12,421 nucleotides of DNA from Thermotogae bacterium (lineage in GTDB: Bacteria > Thermotogota > Thermotogae > B3-G13), in contig WFSK01000100.1 in assembly GCA_015486095.1 (NCBI GenBank), forward strand, positions 1 to 12,421. The letters run 5' to 3'. Within the stretch, counting starts at the first letter, position 1; every line of letters begins with the position of its first letter. A program made the translations under genes and the position numbers. The notes beneath the pieces were generated by a model. It was not told the DNA's origin, searched no databases, and worked only from the letters and a program-made list of their open reading frames with translations. Shown here piece after piece: positions 5,875-12,421 of this stretch.

Positions 5875-7896
5875 TTATGAAGCTATCGATGTGGTATCTA
5901 CTATCAAGGCAATGCTCCCATCGCCTAATATGGAAGCTCCTGAGATTTCCTTCACCCCTTTTATCAATTTCCCAAGAGATTTTATAACTATATCCATCTG
6001 CCCTAACAACTCATCTACCACTATTCCGATCTTTTTCATCCCGACACGAACCAAGACCACAGAAAATTCCTTCACTTCCTCATTCTTCTCAGGGATGCCC
6101 AACACCCTTGCCAAATGTACTATCGGCAAGACCTCTCCTCTAACAACGATAACTTCTTGTTCTTGTATCTTTCGAATATCCTCTGACTTTATAGTCAGTG
6201 TACTATCCACATTTGCTAACGGAATAGCATATTTGTATCCATTTAACGTTACCATAAGTGCTTGAATGATGGCTAAGGTTAAAGGTAGCTTTATTCTTAC
6301 AGTGGTTCCTTTATCTTTCGCCGTTTCTATTTCGACTGATCCGCTTAAAGATTCTATCTTATCCTTAACCACATCCATTCCGACTCCTCTGCCGGATATT
6401 TGATCTGCTCCTTCAGAGGTTGAAAAGCCTGGTACGAATATAAAATTCAATATCTCGCTTTCAGACAATTGCATCGCTGCAGATTCAGAAATGAGTTTCA
6501 TCTTTATTGCCTTTTCTCTTATCTTTTCGACATCCATACCCCTTCCATCATCTTGGACCTCTATTATAACGTTATTTCCTTCGTGCCTTGCCATGAGTTT
6601 TAATAGACCTTTAGGGGATTTGCCTTTTCTTATACGCTCTTCTGCTGGCTCGATCCCATGGCCTATTGCATTTCTTATTAGGTGAAGTAAGGGATCTCCT
6701 ATCTCATCTACGACTGTCCTGTCGAGTTCAGTTTCCTTTCCTTCTATTACAAAGTTAACCTCTTTATTCAGTTTTCTTTGAAGATCTCTCACTACTCTCG
6801 GGAACCTGCTGAAGACGTAATCTACAGGAACCATCCTGATCTTCATCACTACGTTTTGCAAGTCAAGTGTTATTCTTGTCAATTGTGATAAGCTCTCATC
6901 GACATCTTTTATTTCATATTTTTTAGTGATCTCATCTATTCTACTCCTATTTATCACCAGTTCACCCATCAAGTTCATTAAGGTATCGAGTTTTTCTATG
7001 TTTACACGCACAGTTTGACTTACTTTATGTTTTTCGACTTTCTCTGAAACACCTTTACTTTCTTCTACCTTTCTTTCTTCCTTCTTTTGAGTTTTCTTTG
7101 CCTCTTCTAACAACATCTCTTTCTTTACCTCAAGGATTTCTACTTCTTCGATCTCAGAGATAGATAACAAGGACTTTTTCACTTTTTCTAAAGGCATCTT
7201 TATCGTTATCAGAAGAGAAAAGCTATCTTTGAATTTTTCGGACTCTATGTCCTCAACGGAAGGAATAGATTTTAAGATCTCTCCTTTATTTTCTTCTATT
7301 TTGTTAAAGACTAAATATGCCCTTGCAGATTTCAATACAGTTCCCTTTTCCAATCTTATTCTCAACTTGAAAACGTTGAATCCCCTGTCAAGAGCTTCAA
7401 GAGCTACTTGTTTATCGAATTGATTCAGCTCGAAATCGACCTTCTCAAGAGAGTATTCCTTTTTACTTGTAGATGGTAATAACTCTTCTTGTGATGATAC
7501 TTCTGATGGTGTTAAGGAGAGAATGGTTTGCAACTTCCCGATCGTTTCTGATACATCTATATCTCCTTCCTCCCCATAATCTGCTATGTTTTCTAAAGCA
7601 CTACCTATCAGATCGAGTGCCTCAAACACTATGTCTATTAAATCCGAATTGACTCCTAACCTATTGTCTCTTATAAGGGAAAAGACACTTTCAACTCTAT
7701 GGGTTAATTCTGCTATCCTGGTAAACCCCATACTTCCTGCCATACCCTTTACGGTGTGTGCTGAGCGAAAAACCTCGTTGATATATTCTGGATTATCAGG
7801 CTCCTTTTCGAGCTTTAGCAAAGATCCATTCATATTCTGCAGGTGCTCTTTTGTTTCATCGACAAATACATCGATATATCTACTCATATCATCCAT
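5875..7896 (-). CDS. cheA: Chemotaxis histidine kinase CheA
   Basis: A 673-aa kinase with the full P1-P5 layout. P1 (1-125) carries the phosphorylated histidine H47 in FRSAHTVKGMAGSMGF. P2 (about 152-260) is the CheY-docking domain, followed by a charged linker (261-292). P3 (293-355) is the dimerisation helix pair (RVNIEKLDTLMNLMGELVIN). P4 (356-538) is the ATPase, with N-box RNAIGHGIE (N409, H413), G1 box DDGRGM (449-454), and FSTSEGADQISGRGVGMDVV (491-510). P5 (540-673) is CheW-like. One oddity: the residue before H413 is glycine, where most CheA proteins have aspartate. The ATG has AAGGAG 8 bases upstream. It follows the ATPase gene by 31 bases with no evident terminator, so probably the same transcript. 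Confidence 0.97.
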   Translation of the reverse strand: MDDMSRYIDVFVDETKEHLQNMNGSLLKLEKEPDNPEYINEVFRSAHTVKGMAGSMGFTRIAELTHRVESVFSLIRDNRLGVNSDLIDIVFEALDLIGSALENIADYGEEGDIDVSETIGKLQTILSLTPSEVSSQEELLPSTSKKEYSLEKVDFELNQFDKQVALEALDRGFNVFKLRIRLEKGTVLKSARAYLVFNKIEENKGEILKSIPSVEDIESEKFKDSFSLLITIKMPLEKVKKSLLSISEIEEVEILEVKKEMLLEEAKKTQKKEERKVEESKGVSEKVEKHKVSQTVRVNIEKLDTLMNLMGELVINRSRIDEITKKYEIKDVDESLSQLTRITLDLQNVVMKIRMVPVDYVFSRFPRVVRDLQRKLNKEVNFVIEGKETELDRTVVDEIGDPLLHLIRNAIGHGIEPAEERIRKGKSPKGLLKLMARHEGNNVIIEVQDDGRGMDVEKIREKAIKMKLISESAAMQLSESEILNFIFVPGFSTSEGADQISGRGVGMDVVKDKIESLSGSVEIETAKDKGTTVRIKLPLTLAIIQALMVTLNGYKYAIPLANVDSTLTIKSEDIRKIQEQEVIVVRGEVLPIVHLARVLGIPEKNEEVKEFSVVLVRVGMKKIGIVVDELLGQMDIVIKSLGKLIKGVKEISGASILGDGSIALIVDTTSIAS

Positions 7897-7927
7897 AAGA
7901 TCACTCCTTTACTCTCTCTAAACAACT

Positions 7928-10654
7928 TTATTTTAATTCTAATATTAATACATCCTTGCGAGAATGAAGAAGTTCTTTGATGTCCGAACGACATGTGAAT
8001 AAGATAATTTGATTTTCCTTTGATACATTGTATAACAGATTTAACGCCATTTCATATCTTTCGCTATCATAATCTACGAATGGGTCATCGAGCAAAAATG
8101 GCAGAGGTTCAGAATTACGAGAGAATATTCTCCCAAGTGAAAACATCACGGCGAATCTGACCTGTTCTTTCATTCCTTTACTCATTGCTATCTTTTCAAC
8201 TTTCCTGTCTTTTCTTATTAAAGTCACGTTGAACTCCTTATCTACTTCGACCTCTTCATACTCTCCATTTGTTATGGTATATATGCTATCCTTCAACTCT
8301 TTTCTGAGTTTCGGGATGAAGTCATTTTTCACTCTTTCATATAGACTACTCAGAAGTCTTCTAACCAAGAGCAGCGAATTAGAATATGATATCGTATCAT
8401 TGAGTTCTTTTTCTGCTAAAGCTAACTTCATTCTCAGATTTCCAATGTTTTCTTCCTCGGTTTCACTTTCAAGTAGTTCCTGCTTTTTTTTCATCTCTGC
8501 TATTGTATTTTCTCTCTCAAGTCTATATCTTCTCAAATCTATCTGGATGTTCGCAGATGAGAGATCTACCTGTCTATTTAGCAAATCAGAGTTTTCCTCT
8601 ACCTCTTTTCTCATTCTTTCTTCTTCTTCGCTTTTGCTTTCTTTAAGGGAGTTCTTCAGTTCTTTTTCTATGAATTTCAGAGAATTATATTCATCTCTTT
8701 TTGCAAGCAATTCATCGTATTCTTCTATAGACTGTACTTTAACTTTCTCATACAAGTTTCTTAATGTTCTCAAAGAATTCTCTTTATCGATTTTATATTG
8801 TTTTAATCTCTCTTGTGTTCTCTGGATAGATGCCTTTACCCTTGCTTTTTCTAAGAGTAGTTTTTTATAACGTTGAACTTGGTTGATCAAATGTTCAACC
8901 GTTTCTTTTAGCCTTTCTTTTTCTAAGGGGCTAACGAACATTTCTACCATCTTTATTAATTCTTCTCGATAGGAAGATATGGTCTTTTTTAATTCTTCGA
9001 TCTCCATCTTGTACTTTGAAGCTTTCCTCTCATAATCTTCTTCCTTGAGTTCCAAGTATTCTTTGTAAGCTTTTCCCACTTCTTCCACTTCGGAGAAACC
9101 TGTCTCACTTAATAGGGTTTTTAATTTGCGTTTTGCCTTTTCTCTTTTTTCTTCATAACCCGCAACGATCTGTTCCAAAAGTAAGATTATTTTCTTAGTA
9201 TCGTTTATACTCTTCTTTAACTTTGCTCTACTTACGAGAGAAAGGAATAACACCAATAGTCCTGCTCCGCCAGCACTGTAAAGATAAGGATTCAATAGAT
9301 AACCAAACGCACTTCCCACGATGGCGGTCGAGATCCCACCGATGAGCCACCATATCAATGAATGAATCTTTTTCTTTTCATCTTCCAATTGTTTTTTTTG
9401 CTCTTCGAGCTCTCTTTTTTCTGAGGAATCTACAACGGTCTCTGCCTCTCTTTGCAGTTCTCTTAATTCATCCACACTAATATGTTTTTCAACAAATACA
9501 TCTTTATACTCCTTCAATTTCTCGATCTTATCTTGGGTTTCTCTTACGAAATCGCTGAATTCACTTTCGATACTTTGGAGATGCTTTACCTTTTCTTCCA
9601 ACATGTCATATCGAAGTTGGATATTTTGAACTTTCAAGGAGATAGTTTCGAAGTCAGTTTCTCCTTCTATGGAAAGGTCTTTCTCTATCCCATTCATTTC
9701 GTTTTCTATAGTTATCGCTGTGAATTGCTGACGCTTTAGATACTCTTCTTCCGAGGAGATGCTCTTTTCTATCTCCCTGATCTTGGCATCCATAACTACC
9801 ATTTCGTCTCTCTTGTCAGCTTGAACATCCTTGTATTTGGATAATTCTAACAGTTTTTGTTTGACTTCTTCCAATCTGCTACGCTTCTCTGCAATTTCAT
9901 CCAGTTTCTTCTTACACTCTTGGACATGCAACGCCTTTAGATCTGCTTCGAGTGCTTCGATCTTCTTATCCACATCGTTCAACTTGCTTTTCAGTTCATG
10001 TATCTGCTTTATCAATCTGCGTTTACGGTTATCTTTCTCTTTCAAAGTTTCTAATTTTGATTTCAATTCTCTTATATTCATCTTAAGTTTTATCATAGAG
10101 CTATCAGCAGAACCATTAACGCCTATCTCTTCTACCTCATTTTCCACTCGCTCTATCACTTTCTTAAGTCTACCTATTTCCTCTTCCCTCTCTACCAAGC
10201 TTCCGAGTTTTAAGCTTATATTAGCCTTTTCTTCCTTTCCCATTTCAGGTCGAATTTCTGGGATCGTGGTGAATGCTTCGAATGTCTTCAGTCCAATACC
10301 CAATTGCTCTGTGATAATATCTTTTTCACGTTCTGCTAAAAGATCAGACATATCGATACCCTTACTCAGATCATAAAAACTCCAAGTATTCCTCTTAAAA
10401 TTGCGTGATATCCTATATCTTTGACCATTACTGAGTTCATAAATACAATATCCCCCATATTCTGCACCGTTCCAGGGAGTGTAATCGTGTGGATCTGTTC
10501 TGTCGTAGCCAAAGAGACAATATATGAGGAATTTCCATAATGTGGTCTTTCCTTCTTCATTTCTACCATAGATCAGATTAAAACCATCATCGAAATTAAA
10601 TTTACGGTTTACGAGCTTTCCAAAACCTTTTACCCCCGCCTCTAACAATCTCAT
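7928..10654 (-). CDS. YhaN-like SMC/Rad50-type ATPase with membrane hairpin in the coiled coil
   Basis: A 908-aa protein with split ATPase ends. The N-terminus MRLLEAGVKGFGKLVNRKFN and Walker A GRNEEGKT (30-37) match YhaN/Rad50-like AAA ATPases. Residues about 155-430 and 480-765 are long charged coiled coils. Between them lie two hydrophobic helices (434-454 and 459-475) where Rad50 carries the CxxC zinc hook; no CxxC is present. The C-terminal lobe has the signature MSKGMKEQVRFAV (824-836), Walker B with DD (FLLDDPFVDYDSER, 853-866) and ILFTCRSD (884-891). The signature has K where SxGG-type sites have G, and R889 stands where related proteins usually have the H-loop histidine (FTCH). Bacillus YhaN is similar in size and membrane hairpin. 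The ATG overlaps the stop of the partner gene (ATGA). Role in DNA metabolism is inferred from family only. Confidence 0.85.
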   Translation of the reverse strand: MRLLEAGVKGFGKLVNRKFNFDDGFNLIYGRNEEGKTTLWKFLIYCLFGYDRTDPHDYTPWNGAEYGGYCIYELSNGQRYRISRNFKRNTWSFYDLSKGIDMSDLLAEREKDIITEQLGIGLKTFEAFTTIPEIRPEMGKEEKANISLKLGSLVEREEEIGRLKKVIERVENEVEEIGVNGSADSSMIKLKMNIRELKSKLETLKEKDNRKRRLIKQIHELKSKLNDVDKKIEALEADLKALHVQECKKKLDEIAEKRSRLEEVKQKLLELSKYKDVQADKRDEMVVMDAKIREIEKSISSEEEYLKRQQFTAITIENEMNGIEKDLSIEGETDFETISLKVQNIQLRYDMLEEKVKHLQSIESEFSDFVRETQDKIEKLKEYKDVFVEKHISVDELRELQREAETVVDSSEKRELEEQKKQLEDEKKKIHSLIWWLIGGISTAIVGSAFGYLLNPYLYSAGGAGLLVLFLSLVSRAKLKKSINDTKKIILLLEQIVAGYEEKREKAKRKLKTLLSETGFSEVEEVGKAYKEYLELKEEDYERKASKYKMEIEELKKTISSYREELIKMVEMFVSPLEKERLKETVEHLINQVQRYKKLLLEKARVKASIQRTQERLKQYKIDKENSLRTLRNLYEKVKVQSIEEYDELLAKRDEYNSLKFIEKELKNSLKESKSEEEERMRKEVEENSDLLNRQVDLSSANIQIDLRRYRLERENTIAEMKKKQELLESETEEENIGNLRMKLALAEKELNDTISYSNSLLLVRRLLSSLYERVKNDFIPKLRKELKDSIYTITNGEYEEVEVDKEFNVTLIRKDRKVEKIAMSKGMKEQVRFAVMFSLGRIFSRNSEPLPFLLDDPFVDYDSERYEMALNLLYNVSKENQIILFTCRSDIKELLHSRKDVLILELK

Positions 10655-11709
10655 AGTAGACTATCCTCTCTTAACAAGTTCAACCCCATATACAAGGCAT
10701 CTCTTCTTTCACCCTTAGAAGATAAAATGGCTTCTAAATCATCCATCTTTGCGATCTCTCTAATATATTTTCCTGCAATGCTATTGGCATTTTTCATATC
10801 TATAATATCGTAGTAAGGGATGATATCCGTTTCTAAAGAAATGAAGTAAAAATGTTGTTTTAGTTTTTCTTTTACTCTTTGCCAATCTGGAGAGAAATTT
10901 GGAGATATAGTTCCCGTTATCTTTAACTTCAGCACAGTTCTTTTGTTCTTTTCGTTCAGAACAGTTGTTAATATCTTTTCTAATTCTTCTGCGTTAGAAA
11001 CCTTTTTCAGAACGATCTCAACTTCTTTCATCTCAAGGTCTGAGACCTTTATCTGTTTCGATGACAGAGCATCCTTTCCACATTCCATGAGGGTTACTCC
11101 TGAGTTTCCATTATATCCCAAGGGCAGAGGGGGTAAGGAGTAAGATAACCCTTTTGTAGAATTTATCCATTTATCAGAGGGGATGAGAACACCATTGAAA
11201 TGAGAGGCCTTATCCGCATGCACCCCATCCGGCAAGATCAAGATATTTATATCCTTTTCATCGATCTTTTCTTCATCTATAACGATTTTATCCTTGCCAT
11301 CGGAGATGGATATACCGTATAAGTGAACATTTGAAAGGAGATCGATAACCTCTAATTTATCAGGAAAGATATGAATATTAGAAGGAAAGTCAAGTATTTC
11401 ATAGTAAGAAAGTGGATGAAGCCGATCTTTCTTTCCCGCTATTATATACATAGGAAATCTGTATCTTGATAAAAGATCTGCCACCGTATTTAATGTATTC
11501 AAATCGGCATATTCATCGTTTATAAGGTTCCCATTTGATATGATACAATCTACCTTTTCTTTCTTGGCTACTTTGAGAATATTCTCGAATGCCTTTATCT
11601 TATCTTCACGGATCTTTTCAACGAATTCTACCTCCGTAATGATATCATGGCCCGGATCGTCCAAAAGCAAATTAGAAAAGTGCAAAATCCTTACAGTATC
11701 AACACTCAT
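10651..11709 (-). CDS. Degenerate SbcD/Mre11/YhaO-like metallophosphoesterase-fold protein, probably non-catalytic
   Basis: A 352-aa partner of the YhaN-like ATPase. The scaffold follows SbcD/YhaO: VRILHFSNLLLDDPG (6-20) for motif I, KAFENILKVAKKEKVDCIIS then NGNL (39-62) for motif II, MYIIAGKKDRLHP (87-99) for motif III, and NVHLYGISIS (127-136). The metal ligands are replaced. D-x-H of motif I is N13-L-L15, GD is G60-N61, and GNHD is GKK-D95. The later LLHG and GHxH positions read LPDG and LIPSDK. Residues about 228-340 resemble the C-terminal capping region of YhaO-type proteins. The frame is open and tightly coupled to the ATPase gene, so this is not an obvious pseudogene. Shine-Dalgarno AGGGAG is 6 bases from the ATG. 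The likely role is a structural subunit. Fold call is by motif alignment from memory, so moderate. Confidence 0.72.
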   Translation of the reverse strand: MSVDTVRILHFSNLLLDDPGHDIITEVEFVEKIREDKIKAFENILKVAKKEKVDCIISNGNLINDEYADLNTLNTVADLLSRYRFPMYIIAGKKDRLHPLSYYEILDFPSNIHIFPDKLEVIDLLSNVHLYGISISDGKDKIVIDEEKIDEKDINILILPDGVHADKASHFNGVLIPSDKWINSTKGLSYSLPPLPLGYNGNSGVTLMECGKDALSSKQIKVSDLEMKEVEIVLKKVSNAEELEKILTTVLNEKNKRTVLKLKITGTISPNFSPDWQRVKEKLKQHFYFISLETDIIPYYDIIDMKNANSIAGKYIREIAKMDDLEAILSSKGERRDALYMGLNLLREDSLL

Positions 11710-11737
11710 TTTTTCTCCCTTTTATAATCTATTTGGT

Positions 11738-11766
11738 ATATTATAACATCACTTTATCCATTTCAA
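11738..11766 (-). promoter_or_regulatory. Possible promoter for the phosphoesterase-like/ATPase/chemotaxis run
   Basis: On the minus strand TTGAAA (11761-11766) lies 17 bases from TAATAT (11738-11743), which overlaps TATAAT (11740-11745). A second AT-rich element, TTATAA, lies nearer the gene. The -35 box lies inside the end of the upstream reductase gene. It could give expression independent of that gene, but AT-rich sequence makes chance matches common. Confidence 0.4.
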
Positions 11767-12421
11767 TGCATGCAGGCCAAAGATCTTCTTATATGAAAAA
11801 TCGGGATCGGATATGAGTTTCTCGAATGCATATTTGCCATGCTCGTTATTCAATCTGTAATAAAAGTGTTTCAAATAAGTATAGAACAAATAACCTGCAT
11901 ATTTTCCCCATTTTTGTCTCTTGAAAAATCGTTCTGTCATAAATTCATTATAGGCTAAGTCCAGAGGTTTATTTTGGTCTTTAGACAAAAATGAAGCGAG
12001 AAGCTTACCATTGTAAATGGCATAGTAAATTCCCTCGCCCGTCATTGGATCTGCTATTTCTGCGGCATCTCCCACTAAGAAGATCCTTCCCTTAGCGTAC
12101 TCAGTTTTCGTTCCTCCGATAGGATAAACGTAATTTCTCTCACTTCTTTTGTATTTCAAGATGCCCAACTCCCTTATGTACGATGATATCTCTTTATCCA
12201 ACGTGTTTGACAGGGTCTTCAAAGTCCCTCCCAATCCTACGGATAGATAATTCTTTTTTGGAAAAACCCATCTGTATCCTCTAAAAGAGGTCTTGAGATC
12301 TATTCGCACTTTATCTTTAAACTTTTCGAGGACCTCCGATGGTACCTCTATTTCATCTTCAACGGCTACGAGACGCAAAGATTGTTTTTTGAACTTCGCC
12401 AATTGTGCTATCTTACTGTAC
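11749..12421 (-). CDS. Geranylgeranyl-reductase-family FAD-dependent oxidoreductase (3' part, runs off right edge)
   Basis: The last 223 or so codons of a flavoprotein; the frame is open to the right edge, so the N-terminal FAD-binding GxGxxG is outside the window. The visible part begins YSKIAQLAKFKKQSLRLVAV, the segment after the DG..S motif of this family, followed by FRGYRWVFPKKNYLSVGLGG and then GRIFLVGDAAEIADPMTGEG and IYYAI, the hallmark second FAD contact of geranylgeranyl reductases and related p-hydroxybenzoate-hydroxylase-fold enzymes. Members reduce isoprenoid double bonds in archaeal lipids, chlorophyll or quinones; the bacterial substrate cannot be told from sequence. A TTG at 12402 is internal, not the start. 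The gene ends 39 bases before the phosphoesterase-like gene. Confidence 0.85.
   Translation of the reverse strand, partial: YSKIAQLAKFKKQSLRLVAVEDEIEVPSEVLEKFKDKVRIDLKTSFRGYRWVFPKKNYLSVGLGGTLKTLSNTLDKEISSYIRELGILKYKRSERNYVYPIGGTKTEYAKGRIFLVGDAAEIADPMTGEGIYYAIYNGKLLASFLSKDQNKPLDLAYNEFMTERFFKRQKWGKYAGYLFYTYLKHFYYRLNNEHGKYAFEKLISDPDFSYKKIFGLHALKWIK

Noticed and set aside
5891..6265. Plus-strand open frame opposite the end of cheA
   Set aside because: It lies wholly inside the conserved P5 region of cheA on the other strand, and I saw no recognisable motif in it.
8229..8870. A 213-codon plus-strand open frame rich in serine, leucine and phenylalanine
   Set aside because: It is antisense to the coiled-coil part of the ATPase. 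Glu/Lys-rich coding sequence read backwards gives Ser/Phe/Leu-rich frames; I saw no recognisable domain. The same holds for the plus-strand frame at 9831-10376.
10651..11709. Treating the degenerate phosphoesterase as a pseudogene
   Set aside because: There is no internal stop or frameshift, the ribosome binding site is good, the start/stop overlap with the ATPase is intact and length is near normal. Selection for a non-catalytic role fits better.
12400..12402. TTG as the start of the right-edge reductase
   Set aside because: The frame stays open upstream to the edge, and the residues before it (YSKIAQ) fit the family. There is no ribosome binding site.

Overview
The window looks like a bacterial chromosome segment, most likely Thermotogota or a close thermophilic relative. 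The main support is the run cheA-cheW-cheY-fliO-fliP, which I recall as the order in Thermotoga maritima. The CheY and SpeD proteins also match my memory of the T. maritima proteins at every catalytic position. Base composition is moderate to low in GC, genes are tightly packed with 4-bp start/stop overlaps, and Shine-Dalgarno sites are strong. GTG and TTG starts are common: manA, speE, fliO and fliP use GTG, and speD uses TTG. The phylum assignment is inference from memory, not from a search.

Left part (1-3585). The 5' end of a type I mannose-6-phosphate isomerase gene runs off the left edge on the minus strand. It diverges from a five-gene plus-strand operon. The 189-bp divergent spacer holds two near-consensus sigma-70-type promoters, back to back, each with 17-bp spacing, plus several dyads that look like operators. 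The operon encodes an XRE-cupin regulator, S-adenosylmethionine decarboxylase (SpeD), pyruvoyl-dependent arginine decarboxylase (PdaD), an aminopropyltransferase (SpeE) and an agmatinase-family ureohydrolase (SpeB). Together these are a complete arginine-to-spermidine route with its likely regulator. Both decarboxylases are self-cleaving pyruvoyl enzymes and their genes overlap. SpeE could act on putrescine, or on agmatine before SpeB removes urea.

Right part (12421-3645, minus strand). Eight co-directional genes run from the right edge to a convergent junction with speB: a geranylgeranyl-reductase-family flavoprotein (partial), a 352-aa metallophosphoesterase-fold protein, a 908-aa SMC/Rad50-like ATPase of the YhaN type, then CheA, CheW, CheY, FliO and FliP. 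The last five are the chemotaxis kinase core and two parts of the flagellar export gate.

The most unusual element is the pair upstream of cheA. The ATPase has a membrane hairpin in the middle of its coiled coil, where Rad50 has its zinc hook. Its partner looks like YhaO/SbcD/Mre11 but has lost almost every metal-binding residue of the nuclease site, while the frame stays open and the two genes remain translationally coupled. This suggests a membrane-attached SMC-like complex with a non-catalytic nuclease-fold subunit, transcribed with chemotaxis genes.

No rRNA, tRNA, CRISPR array, insertion sequence or phage feature was seen. No gene-free stretch exceeds 300 bases; the longest is 220-408.
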